Source: Pseudomonadota bacterium (GTDB taxonomy: Bacteria; Pseudomonadota; Alphaproteobacteria; Paracaedibacterales; CAIULA01). From it: a stretch of 15,801 nucleotides of DNA. The position numbers and the translations under genes are program-made. Location of the stretch: contig JAJZHT010000010.1 in NCBI GenBank assembly GCA_021804455.1, positions 1 through 15,801 on the forward strand, read 5' to 3'. How positions within the stretch are numbered: position 1 is the stretch's first letter; each line of letters starts with the position of its first letter. Under the pieces are notes generated by a model. That model had not been told where the DNA came from. It saw only the letters and a list, made by a program, of their open reading frames with translations, and did not search any database. This document shows positions 7,078-14,370 of the stretch, in pieces.

Positions 7078-8364
7078 TTATTTTTCTTCTGTTGGAAAGG
7101 ACATTATAATGCGTTGTTCTTTTTTTGCGGCTTTAAGAGCGATGCCCTCCTCTGCAAAGAAGGTTTTAAGAAAGTTTTGGTAGTGACGTTCGTTATCATC
7201 GACATTATCTTCTAAAATTTTCTGACTTAGGACGATCTCAGAAGGCAGGTCGTAAACATCCACAACGTTAAAGCGGTTTGTTTGGGATGAGGCATGTTTG
7301 CTGTAATTGGGTAAAGCCAATACACCCCATAAATAGGGTTGCCAATTTCTGTGAAAGGGGTATTTTGCATGGATTAACCCCTCTATACTAAGCATCTGCT
7401 TTTTAAATTTAACAATTTTATCTTTCAAAACATTTATTTGTTCTTCATGAGTCTGGGTTAATTGCGGGTTGGTTTCTTTCTCTTTTATAGCTTGCAGGTC
7501 AGTAATAGCTTTTTCTGTTGCCTTGATGGCTTGTTGGGTATAGTCCATCACAACTCGAGTTTGGTTTAAATCATAGAAAACTTCTTTAAAAAGAGATTCG
7601 TAGGCTTCAATACTCCTTTGCAACTGTTGGATGGGACTTTCTAAGGTTTTCAAGATTCCATCATTGCGTTCGGTATTTTTTTGTTCAAGGTCTGTTTTCT
7701 CGTTTTTCTTTTTTTCAATTTTGTCTGCTAACCAAGATAAGGCTTCTCGTTGTTGAGTATTAAAACACTCCGGTTTCAAATACGTTTCATAAAAATTATC
7801 AGCAATCATTCTGTAAAGATCGTTTAAATCAGGATCAGAAGCCGCAGTAAAGGGTGTGATGGTAAGGCTTTGAGGAAGAAGTGTGGATGTTGCCTTGTGA
7901 TCTCTTTCTTCTGTGTATTGCAAAGAATGTTGCTTTAATTCATTTAATAAAGGAGAGTCTGGAAAGTTAATTTTCTCGGGTTCTTCTTCTTTGTTTTCTT
8001 GGATTTGTGTCAAGGTTTGGGGAGAATTCTCGGGCTCTTTTAAGGATAAAAGGTCTTCTGTCTTTTGTGGTGGTTCGGTTGTGTTGGGAAAAGGTGAAGT
8101 GGAAAGTGAATCTGTTTTTTCATTTGTAAGCTGGGTTGTTAACGGCTTTTTTTCCTGTTTTTCCTCTTCTTCAAGCTGCCTTTGCCAATCATCGTCCTCT
8201 TCAGGTGCAGGGAAAAGCAAAGCACCTAAGAACTCTTTCCAGGTTTGTTTTTGAGTGGGGGGTGAAGAAAAATCTTCAGGATCCATGGACCAACAAGGTG
8301 TTATAAAAAACTGCCAACATAATAAAAATGTGATGACATGGTTACGAAGGAATGGGATTAACAT
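7078..8364 (-). CDS. Secreted coiled-coil protein of unknown function
   Basis: 428 residues; no family recognised. A signal peptide at about 1-26 (hydrophobic VITFLLCWQFFI, cleavage near CWS) indicates export. Residues about 50-150 are a Glu/Lys/Pro/Thr-rich low-complexity linker (EEEEKQEKKP; NTTEPPQKTE). About 185-330 is predicted helical with long coiled-coil stretches (KIEKKKNEKTDLEQKNTER; TQQAIKATEKAITDLQAIK). The C-terminal 100 residues look folded (NWQPYLWGVLALPNY). Start ATG 8364 has AAAGGA ten bases upstream, a little far. It is transcribed alone, converging on the transporter operon. The signal peptide, disordered linker and coiled coil are compatible with a surface or host-interacting protein, but nothing proves that. 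Confidence 0.8.
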   Translation of the reverse strand: MLIPFLRNHVITFLLCWQFFITPCWSMDPEDFSSPPTQKQTWKEFLGALLFPAPEEDDDWQRQLEEEEKQEKKPLTTQLTNEKTDSLSTSPFPNTTEPPQKTEDLLSLKEPENSPQTLTQIQENKEEEPEKINFPDSPLLNELKQHSLQYTEERDHKATSTLLPQSLTITPFTAASDPDLNDLYRMIADNFYETYLKPECFNTQQREALSWLADKIEKKKNEKTDLEQKNTERNDGILKTLESPIQQLQRSIEAYESLFKEVFYDLNQTRVVMDYTQQAIKATEKAITDLQAIKEKETNPQLTQTHEEQINVLKDKIVKFKKQMLSIEGLIHAKYPFHRNWQPYLWGVLALPNYSKHASSQTNRFNVVDVYDLPSEIVLSQKILEDNVDDNERHYQNFLKTFFAEEGIALKAAKKEQRIIMSFPTEEK

Positions 8365-8688
8365 ATCATTTTTTCCTTTCTAAGCATGATAATAAGTGGT
8401 TTCAAAGAAATTCTAGTACAATTTCATTAAAAAATGATTAAATAAAGTTACATTTTTTGATATTTAATGAAATTAACTTTCTTTTGAAAGGATTTCTTGT
8501 CTTTGGCAATCATGAAGGCATTATCTTCCAAGAATACAGACCTCCCATTAACCTTAAGTACTTATTGATACATTTAAGCAGCCATCCTAAATTGCTGATA
8601 TCTGATCCATATGATTTTTATACTTGGCCATTCTCAGAATGAAACAACCCAATTTCTTTCTAAGCAAAAGTTGTGTACAGTGAGGCTT
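8365..8688. other. Intergenic region between divergent genes
   Basis: About 324 AT-rich bases separating the secreted-protein gene (minus) from udg (plus). It should hold both promoters, but I cannot pick convincing -35/-10 pairs. The one structure that stands out is the 12-bp inverted repeat at 8420-8474. A short open frame at 8457-8642 lacks a ribosome site, signal peptide or protein-like composition and is not called. Confidence 0.5.
8420..8474. repeat. Perfect 12-bp inverted repeat in divergent intergenic region
   Basis: AATTTCATTAAA (8420-8431) and TTTAATGAAATT (8463-8474) are exact reverse complements, 31 bases apart. They sit about 55 bases upstream of the minus-strand secreted-protein start. 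It could be an operator pair for a regulator or an RNA hairpin; being AT-rich it could also be partly chance. Confidence 0.5.
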
Positions 8689-9426
8689 ATGAACAGCCAA
8701 TCAACACTTTTTCTGCTGCAATGGTATCAGGAGAATGGCATTGAGTTTCCTCTTTCTGACCAACCCCGTACCCAACAAGGCGAAGCTTTCGTGGCAACTG
8801 ACCATAAACCAGAAAAAAAAACTTCTATCCCTCTGGGAAATGAGCACCCTGCCTATTCTTGCTATACCTTGCAAGAGTTAAAGCAGGCATTATTAAATTT
8901 TGAGGGATGCAGCTTGAAAGAAACGGCTATGAATTTAGTCTTTGCCGATGGGAATCCTAAGGCTGATGTCATGCTGGTTGGCGAGGCTCCTGGTGCTGAT
9001 GAGGATCGGCAAGGTCTCCCTTTTGTGGGACAAAGCGGACAATTGTTGGACAAAATCTTAAAATCCATTGGTCTTGATCGAACCTGTGTTTATATTAGCA
9101 ATATTATCCCTTGGCGTCCTCCGGGCAATCGCCCCCCAACAACCCAAGAAATTGCTCTTTGTCAACCTTTCATCCAACAGCATATCAATCTGGTTCAGCC
9201 TAAGATTCTGATTTTGTTGGGGGGAGTAGCGGCTAAAACCTTGTTGAATCGTACCGAGGGGATTATGCGATTAAGAGGTCAATGGCAAAATTATATGTTA
9301 CACAAGGGTCAATCCATTAAAACCCTGGCAACATTCCATCCGGCTTATTTGTTGCGTTCACCAGGTCAAAAAAGTTTGGCCTGGCGTGATTTCCTGATGG
9401 TCAGAAAAGAGTTAGAGCAGCTTTAG
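8689..9426 (+). CDS. Uracil-DNA glycosylase, family 4-like
   Basis: 245 residues. Removes uracil from DNA in base-excision repair. Motif A GEAPGADEDRQG begins at 98, followed by PFVGQSGQLLD; the WRPPGNRPP stretch is at 142-150; the second active-site motif is HPAYLL at 217-222. Classical family 4 enzymes hold a 4Fe-4S cluster with four cysteines. Here the matching positions are C74, K77, W142 and C158, so two ligands are replaced and the cluster is probably absent. The ATG at 8689 (GTGAGG three bases ahead) gives the expected start; the frame is open back to 8611, but that extension looks unrelated. It converges on recN, with four bases between stops. Confidence 0.9.
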   Translation: MNSQSTLFLLQWYQENGIEFPLSDQPRTQQGEAFVATDHKPEKKTSIPLGNEHPAYSCYTLQELKQALLNFEGCSLKETAMNLVFADGNPKADVMLVGEAPGADEDRQGLPFVGQSGQLLDKILKSIGLDRTCVYISNIIPWRPPGNRPPTTQEIALCQPFIQQHINLVQPKILILLGGVAAKTLLNRTEGIMRLRGQWQNYMLHKGQSIKTLATFHPAYLLRSPGQKSLAWRDFLMVRKELEQL

Positions 9427-9430
9427 ACAA

Positions 9431-11110
9431 CTATGCACCTGTTAACAATAATTGATTAGCGGCAGCACGCGCCTCTGACGTAATGGTGGTTCCTGCCAAC
9501 ATGCGGGCAAGTTCGTCAGTTCTAGCAGAGCCTGTCAAAGGGTAAACTTCTGTTTGATTTTGATCCCCGCGTGTTTTTTTTACAACACAAAAGTGATGGG
9601 AAGCATAAGCCGCTACCTGGGGCAAGTGGGTAATAGCCAATACTTGGGTATATTGTGCCAATTTCACCAGGCGCTGACCAATCGCAGCCGCCACGGCTCC
9701 CCCTACCCCTGTATCAACTTCGTCAAAAATAAGGGTTGATAGAAAACCATGTTGGGTCAAAACTACTTTTAAGGCCAACATCAACCGGGATAACTCTCCT
9801 CCTGAGGCTACTTTCTGTAACCCAGAAGGTTTTTGACCAGGATTGGCTGCAATCAAGAACTCCACCTCATCCATTCCAAGGTTGGTAGGGTGTTTGGGTT
9901 GGAGGGATACAACAAAAGAGGCTTGATCTAACTTAAGGCCAAATAACTCTTTCTCAACAGCTTTTTGCAGTTCTAAGGCCCCCTGCTGACGATAGAACGA
10001 CAATTTTTGGCATTTTTCTTGGTAATCAGCCCAAGCCTGCTCCAAATTTTTTTGTAATTTCTCCAGGCTTTCTTCGGCATTTTCATGTTGATTCAAAAAA
10101 TTTTGGCTTTTTTCTAAAAAAGAGGCCAATTCATCAGCCGTCACATGGTAACGACGTGCAAGGGCCCGTAACAAATGCAACCGTTCATCCACCTGTTCTA
10201 ACTTTTGGACACTTTCTTGATCTTGATAATACAGTTTTTTTAATGTTTCTTGAGCCTCTTGAATCTCCAGAACCGATCGTTCTAGGGTTTCAGTAATATC
10301 ATTCAAATCTTTGGAATCAACCGTATTCGCCCGTTCTAAATTCTTTTGAATGGTTACCAGATGCCCTACAAGGTCAAGGGGCTGATTTAATTCTTTCAAG
10401 GCCTGTTGAACAGCATGACTGATTTTACCATATTGGGCTAAAAGTTGGCGTTGTTGTAACAAAATTTGTTCTTCATCCGTGACCAGGTGAAGGGATGATA
10501 AATCTTCCACCACATGTTGATGAAGTGTTTTTTGGTCGAAACTTTCTTGACAAGATTTTTGATATTGTTTTAAGTCAATCTCGGCTTGGCGCCATGCTTG
10601 GTAGCTCTCTTTCACCTCTTCTAAAAGTGTCGTTAGGGCAGGGTGATAACAAAGACTAAATCGATCTAAAATCTCCTGATGTAAAGACACATCAAATAAA
10701 TGATCAAATTGACTATGAATTTCCAGTAAAACCTCTCCAATCTGTTTTAAAAGGCGAATACTGATAGTTTGATCGTTTAAAAATGCCTTGCTTTTGCCAT
10801 CACGCGATAATAAACGCCTTAACATAAGGCTCGATGTATCTAAAAATAGCCCATGTTCTTGCAAAAGATTCCACAAGGGATGATCCGGTTGTAAAGACTG
10901 GACATCAAATTCAGCCGTTACCACCGCTTGATCCGCGCCTTGACGAATCAGGCTGTTGTCACCCCGCATTCCCAAGGCTAGCCCCAAAGAATCCAAAAGA
11001 ATTGATTTTCCGGCCCCCGTTTCGCCCGTTAAAACAGTGAAACCTGGTTGAAATTCTAATTCCAGCCGATCGATTAAAACAACATCTCGTATGGACAAAC
11101 CGATCAGCAT
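9431..11110 (-). CDS. recN: DNA repair protein RecN
   Basis: 559 residues, full length. SMC-like ATPase that acts early in recombinational repair of double-strand breaks. Walker A GETGAGKS is at 29-36. The central region (about 150-390) is coiled coil. The C-terminal ATPase half has signature SGGELS (436-441), Walker B LIFDEVDTGVGG with D463 and E464, and H495 in ITHLPQVAAYA. It starts 12 bases after the bamD stop, so the two are probably co-transcribed. Its ribosome site is weak (AGGCAAG about nine bases ahead). In many Alphaproteobacteria ligA follows recN; here udg comes in from the other strand instead. Confidence 0.97.
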   Translation of the reverse strand: MLIGLSIRDVVLIDRLELEFQPGFTVLTGETGAGKSILLDSLGLALGMRGDNSLIRQGADQAVVTAEFDVQSLQPDHPLWNLLQEHGLFLDTSSLMLRRLLSRDGKSKAFLNDQTISIRLLKQIGEVLLEIHSQFDHLFDVSLHQEILDRFSLCYHPALTTLLEEVKESYQAWRQAEIDLKQYQKSCQESFDQKTLHQHVVEDLSSLHLVTDEEQILLQQRQLLAQYGKISHAVQQALKELNQPLDLVGHLVTIQKNLERANTVDSKDLNDITETLERSVLEIQEAQETLKKLYYQDQESVQKLEQVDERLHLLRALARRYHVTADELASFLEKSQNFLNQHENAEESLEKLQKNLEQAWADYQEKCQKLSFYRQQGALELQKAVEKELFGLKLDQASFVVSLQPKHPTNLGMDEVEFLIAANPGQKPSGLQKVASGGELSRLMLALKVVLTQHGFLSTLIFDEVDTGVGGAVAAAIGQRLVKLAQYTQVLAITHLPQVAAYASHHFCVVKKTRGDQNQTEVYPLTGSARTDELARMLAGTTITSEARAAANQLLLTGA

Positions 11111-11122
11111 GTTATGACTTGC

Positions 11123-11941
11123 CTAGGGTTTAGCAGATCCTTGAGAGGATTCAATGTGCTTTCCCTGCATCAGGCGATAACTGTCTTTATACCACTCACT
11201 GTCGGGGAAATTATGTCCCAAAACAGCTGCTGCAGCTTGGGCCTCAGATTTCAGACCTAAGGCAAAATAACATTCAACCAGACGATGCAGGGCTTCAGGA
11301 ACGTGGGACGTTCTTTGATACTGTTCCACCACGGTTTTAAACCGATTGATTGCGGCGATATAGCCACCTTGTTTTTGATAATAGCGCCCGACATTCATCT
11401 CCTTACCCGCCAGATGATCCTGGATAAAATCTATTTTAAAGGTGGCATCCTTAGCGTACGCACTGGTAGGAAACCGTGTGATAATTGTTTGAAACGCTTT
11501 AAGAGAATCTTCGGCTGGCTTTTGGTCACGTTCGATGATGGGAATTTGCTCGTAATAAGACAAAGCAATCATATAATAAGCATAGGCGACATCAGGATGG
11601 CCTGGATGTAACTGAATAAAAAGGTTAAAAGCCTCTATAGCCTCGTCGTATTTTTTAGCCTCGTAATAGCAATAGGCTGACATAACCTGCGCCTTTAAGG
11701 CCCAGTTCGAATAGGGATGTTGTCGTTCAACCTCGGCAAAAGCCTTGGCAGCCCTTACATACGTACGTGTTTCAAAAAGATCCATTGCCATATTGTATAA
11801 ATCCTCAACACTACGATCTGTATAAAGATCTTCTTTATCAGCACAGGAGGACAAAATGACTAATACCACGAACAAAGAGACAACTTTTTTCAAAGCGGGG
11901 ACAAAAAAAGACACTTTTAAAAGCCTATTTTGAAGAATCAT
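11123..11941 (-). CDS. bamD: Outer membrane assembly lipoprotein BamD
   Basis: 272 residues as called. Lipoprotein of the BAM complex that inserts beta-barrel proteins into the outer membrane. Hydrophobic LFVVLVILSSC ends in a lipobox with C33 as the lipidated cysteine. TPR-like helices follow: EDLYNMAMDLFETRTYVRAA, then AYCYYEAKKYDEAIEAF, YAYYMIALSYYEQI, and the family block NVGRYYQKQGGYIAAINRF. The signal from ATG 11941 is long for a lipoprotein; a TTG at L17 (KKVVSLF follows) would give a normal-length one, but no better ribosome site supports it. It precedes recN. lpxC, often upstream of bamD in this class, is replaced by a tRNA gene. Confidence 0.94.
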   Translation of the reverse strand: MILQNRLLKVSFFVPALKKVVSLFVVLVILSSCADKEDLYTDRSVEDLYNMAMDLFETRTYVRAAKAFAEVERQHPYSNWALKAQVMSAYCYYEAKKYDEAIEAFNLFIQLHPGHPDVAYAYYMIALSYYEQIPIIERDQKPAEDSLKAFQTIITRFPTSAYAKDATFKIDFIQDHLAGKEMNVGRYYQKQGGYIAAINRFKTVVEQYQRTSHVPEALHRLVECYFALGLKSEAQAAAAVLGHNFPDSEWYKDSYRLMQGKHIESSQGSAKP

Positions 11942-11999
11942 AATTTTATCTTTAACATAAGGATCCGCGACCAGCCAGCTTTTATGCTGTTAGGACGAA

Positions 12000-12076
12000 T
12001 GGCGCACCCGAGACGACTCGAACGTCCGACCTTTGCCTTCGGAGGGCAACGCTCTATCCAACTGAGCTACGGGTGC
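12000..12076 (-). tRNA. tRNA-Arg (anticodon CCG)
   Basis: 77-base cloverleaf. Acceptor GCACCCG/CGGGTGC, D-arm GCTC...GAGC, anticodon stem TTGCC/GGCAA around loop CTCCGAA (anticodon CCG, reads CGG), variable AGGTC, T-arm GGACG-TTCGAGT-CGTCT, discriminator G and an encoded CCA. All stems pair, with one G-T in the T-stem. It lies 58 bases upstream of bamD on the same strand. Confidence 0.96.
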
Positions 12077-12089
12077 CTAGGATGGACTG

Positions 12090-12119
12090 ACTATACTTCA
12101 GAATGTTGCCTCTTTCCAA
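12090..12119 (-). promoter_or_regulatory. Promoter for tRNA-Arg
   Basis: On minus: TTGGAA (12119-12114), 18-base spacer, TATAGT (12095-12090). Predicted start near 12083, a few bases before the tRNA 5' end at 12076. It may also serve bamD-recN if transcription continues past the tRNA. Confidence 0.6.
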
Positions 12120-12192
12120 AACATTTTATTGCGTTTGGGAATAAGACAATATAAATTACATATTATTTTAATTTGTTATAAATTGGATACAT

Positions 12193-13305
12193 ATGACACT
12201 AAAGAGTAAATTGACTCTGGCCGTTTCAATATTTGTGGCGTTTCAGAGTATACAGGCCCATGAGTCTGATTTCGGTTTGGATATGCAGAATCTGGGTGCT
12301 TTACACCTCCAAACAGGACAGCCCCCCGCTAACCCTGAGATAACCGTTGGAACAGGAATGGCCAATCTTCTTGCTATGCCATGGGGCCACGAAGAAGGGA
12401 ATCTTGAGGTTAGAATGCCAAATCTTGGTGATTTGTCTTTTCAAACATCAACGGATTCGATTGAGCCTGAAACTGTAGTTATTGAACCTGAAACTGTAGT
12501 TTATGAAAAATTTACCCTTCATACCCCAACGCAAGCTTTCACAGATAGGGAAGGAAGTGAATTTTGGCAGAAATTAGGCCATTATGCCGGGGAATTAGCC
12601 GCAGCATCATTACGAAAGCAACAACAGTATGAAGAATCGCTTCAACAGCAAAATTCTATTCTTGAGAAATTAAAAAAAGAGGGCAGCCAAAAGCACATTA
12701 TTTATGAGGGAGATATTCAAAGAATAGAACAAAAAATTGAGAAAAATAATTGTAAATTTAAAGTTTTCAGCAACCTACCCCGGCTTATGGAACAAATTTT
12801 TTTCTTAATTTATAAAGATCCTGATGCTGTAAACTTATGGACTTCAAACGAAAAGATGAGTTCGTGGAACCCCATGTCCGTTAGTATTACTCTCAATTCC
12901 TACCGTGTTGAAGAGTTGAAAAAAAATCCCCAGTTAAAAGATGTGGACTGGCATCAATTACAGACAGATGCCGAAGAAACTTTTTTCAACATTAATCATT
13001 TTTGTTTCCATTTTTGGAATATAAAAAGAGATTTTGAAAATGAAGCTCATGACTATTTTAAGTTTAGGGAGTGGATTGAATCTGCGGAAAAAAATCCATC
13101 TTTTAAAGAAAAATCCCCTATACTTTCCAGTGTTACGGGAGAACTTAAAGAAACTTATGAATCCTTTATTATTGAAAGATTAGAAAAACAACGACAAAAG
13201 AGGGAGTCACTGGAGCCTGTACACGAATTTTTCAAAACAATGTGTGGTACGCTTCTAGATTTTGTCGAAGAAGTAAAGCAAAACAAAGAAGCTTCTAAAA
13301 ATTGA
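12193..13305 (+). CDS. Secreted repeat-containing protein of unknown function
   Basis: 370 residues; family not recognised. Signal peptide 1-22 (cleavage after IQA) indicates export. The mature N-terminus has two copies of a 12-residue motif, DMQNLGALHLQT (30-41) and RMPNLGDLSFQT (74-85), then a 7-residue tandem repeat IEPETVV x2 (90-103). About 128-185 is charged helix or coiled coil (SLRKQQQYEESLQQQNSIL). The rest is helical, with an aromatic patch (INHFCFHFWNIKRDF) and a basic C-terminus. The ribosome site is poor (GGA at 12184-12186). It starts a plus-strand run, divergent from the tRNA. It shares an overall plan (signal peptide, variable N-terminal part, helical rest) with the proteins at 417 and 7078, without visible sequence homology. 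Confidence 0.82.
   Translation: MTLKSKLTLAVSIFVAFQSIQAHESDFGLDMQNLGALHLQTGQPPANPEITVGTGMANLLAMPWGHEEGNLEVRMPNLGDLSFQTSTDSIEPETVVIEPETVVYEKFTLHTPTQAFTDREGSEFWQKLGHYAGELAAASLRKQQQYEESLQQQNSILEKLKKEGSQKHIIYEGDIQRIEQKIEKNNCKFKVFSNLPRLMEQIFFLIYKDPDAVNLWTSNEKMSSWNPMSVSITLNSYRVEELKKNPQLKDVDWHQLQTDAEETFFNINHFCFHFWNIKRDFENEAHDYFKFREWIESAEKNPSFKEKSPILSSVTGELKETYESFIIERLEKQRQKRESLEPVHEFFKTMCGTLLDFVEEVKQNKEASKN
12460..12501 (+). repeat. 21-bp in-frame tandem repeat (2 copies)
   Basis: 12460-12480 and 12481-12501 differ at one base (GAG/GAA, both Glu) and encode IEPETVV twice. Near-identity at DNA level suggests a recent duplication; copy number could vary between strains. Confidence 0.85.
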
Positions 13306-13311
13306 AAATCA

Positions 13312-13364
13312 GAAAAGCAAGAATTGACCGATTAAAAGTTTTTAATGAAGGTCTCTTGCTTTTC
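13312..13364 (+). terminator. Bulged hairpin, likely terminator after the 370-aa gene
   Basis: GAAAAGCAAGA (13312-13322) pairs perfectly with TCTTGCTTTTC (13354-13364). After a three-base bulge GACC (13326-13329) pairs with GGTC (13350-13353), and the loop holds an inner ATTAAAA/TTTTAAT stem. It begins seven bases after the stop codon. The A-rich left and T-rich right arms suit a terminator that could work both ways. Confidence 0.62.
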
Positions 13365-13385
13365 ATCCCCAACTTTTTCCATAAT
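13356..13385 (+). promoter_or_regulatory. Weak candidate promoter for the RMD1-family gene
   Basis: TTGCTT (13356-13361), 18-base spacer, CATAAT (13380-13385), giving a start near 13392 and a leader of about 30 bases. The -35 lies inside the right arm of the hairpin at 13312-13364. No Shine-Dalgarno precedes the ATG at 13422. Confidence 0.3.
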
Positions 13386-13421
13386 GGGGAAACATAAACC
13401 CAATTCAACAAAGTATAACTT

Positions 13422-14222
13422 ATGCGCTGTTCTTCCTATTGCACAGCCGACCGTTACGACATTGATGATCTTGCCAAATATCTGCGAAGTGAAGGGTTAG
13501 ACCCAAAATTTTACGATGATGTCATCCATGTTCATAGAGAAGATCTTGAAACCTCTGGTGAGATTTTCTATTTCCCCTATGGTTGTGTTGTTTTTTGGAA
13601 TGTGGAAGAAGAAAATGAGCTTCACTATTTAAAGGAATTAAAACCCTACGAAGTCTTGACATTACAAGAATCCACCTATGAGGCCTGTGTTTTCCAGTAT
13701 GGCCCCCAAACAACGATTAATGAAGAGGATGATGAAATCGTTTTGGAAAACGACGATGTTCTGATTAAGTTGTCGTTATCTCACGCGCTTTCCCAATCTG
13801 TTAAGTTGGATGTTTTCGAAGAATCGGTCAATCGTACGATTGAGAAAAACCGGCATTTGCCTTCTGAACTGGCAGAAAAGGGGAAAATTTCTCTGTCACG
13901 AAAAAAAATATCACAAAAGATAGGCGCTCTGTTTGCGGAACGTAATTCTGTTAATTTGCACAGTGATATTTTGGACACCCCGGAATTTTTCTGGCGTCGT
14001 CCCCGGTACGAACCTTATTACCAGATGGCTTCTCAATATATGGATATTGCCACCCGATTGGACATTTTGAACCGTCGATTGGATTCCATTCATGAATTGT
14101 ATGATATCCTATCAAACGAGCTGAAACATGCCCATTCCTCTCACCTTGAGTGGGTCATCATCCTTTTGATCGTCAGCGAGGTTATCATGCACCTTTTAAA
14201 GGACTTTTTAAAATGGTTCTAA
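13422..14222 (+). CDS. RMD1/DUF155 family membrane protein
   Basis: 266 residues, RMD1 (DUF155, YagE) family, whose eukaryotic members include yeast Rmd1 and mitochondrial RMND1, implicated in mitochondrial translation. The bacterial role is not established. Family features: N-terminal CSSYCTADRYDIDDLAKYL; central aromatic FYFPYGCVVFWNVEE (49-63) and the ELKPYE segment; C-terminal block FFWRRPRYEPYYQMASQYMD (189-208), followed by LDILNRRLDSIHELYDIL. One membrane helix at about 243-258 anchors the C-terminus. The ATG at 13422 fits the family N-terminus although no ribosome site is visible. It has its own weak promoter and does not overlap its neighbours. Confidence 0.9.
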   Translation: MRCSSYCTADRYDIDDLAKYLRSEGLDPKFYDDVIHVHREDLETSGEIFYFPYGCVVFWNVEEENELHYLKELKPYEVLTLQESTYEACVFQYGPQTTINEEDDEIVLENDDVLIKLSLSHALSQSVKLDVFEESVNRTIEKNRHLPSELAEKGKISLSRKKISQKIGALFAERNSVNLHSDILDTPEFFWRRPRYEPYYQMASQYMDIATRLDILNRRLDSIHELYDILSNELKHAHSSHLEWVIILLIVSEVIMHLLKDFLKWF

Positions 14223-14370
14223 AGAGGGCCTGGAATTTTAGAATCTCGTAAAACTATTCCTCTCAACCAGGACACAACCAGACATAAACGTGATTTTTTC
14301 TTTCTTAAGGATAAATTAACCCAAAATAGGAGAAAATTAACATAATCTGAATCCCAGTATTTGTAAATAT

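Noticed and set aside
7913..8254. Plus-strand 113-codon open frame rich in Ser and Cys
   Set aside because: It is the antisense of the E/K/P-rich linker of the secreted protein; its composition reflects that low-complexity DNA.
8457..8642. Short open frame upstream of udg
   Set aside because: No ribosome site, overlaps the inverted repeat and the non-family upstream part of the udg frame, and has no recognisable protein character.
12000..12192. tRNA gene as an integration site
   Set aside because: No integrase, no duplicated tRNA 3' end, and housekeeping genes directly downstream.
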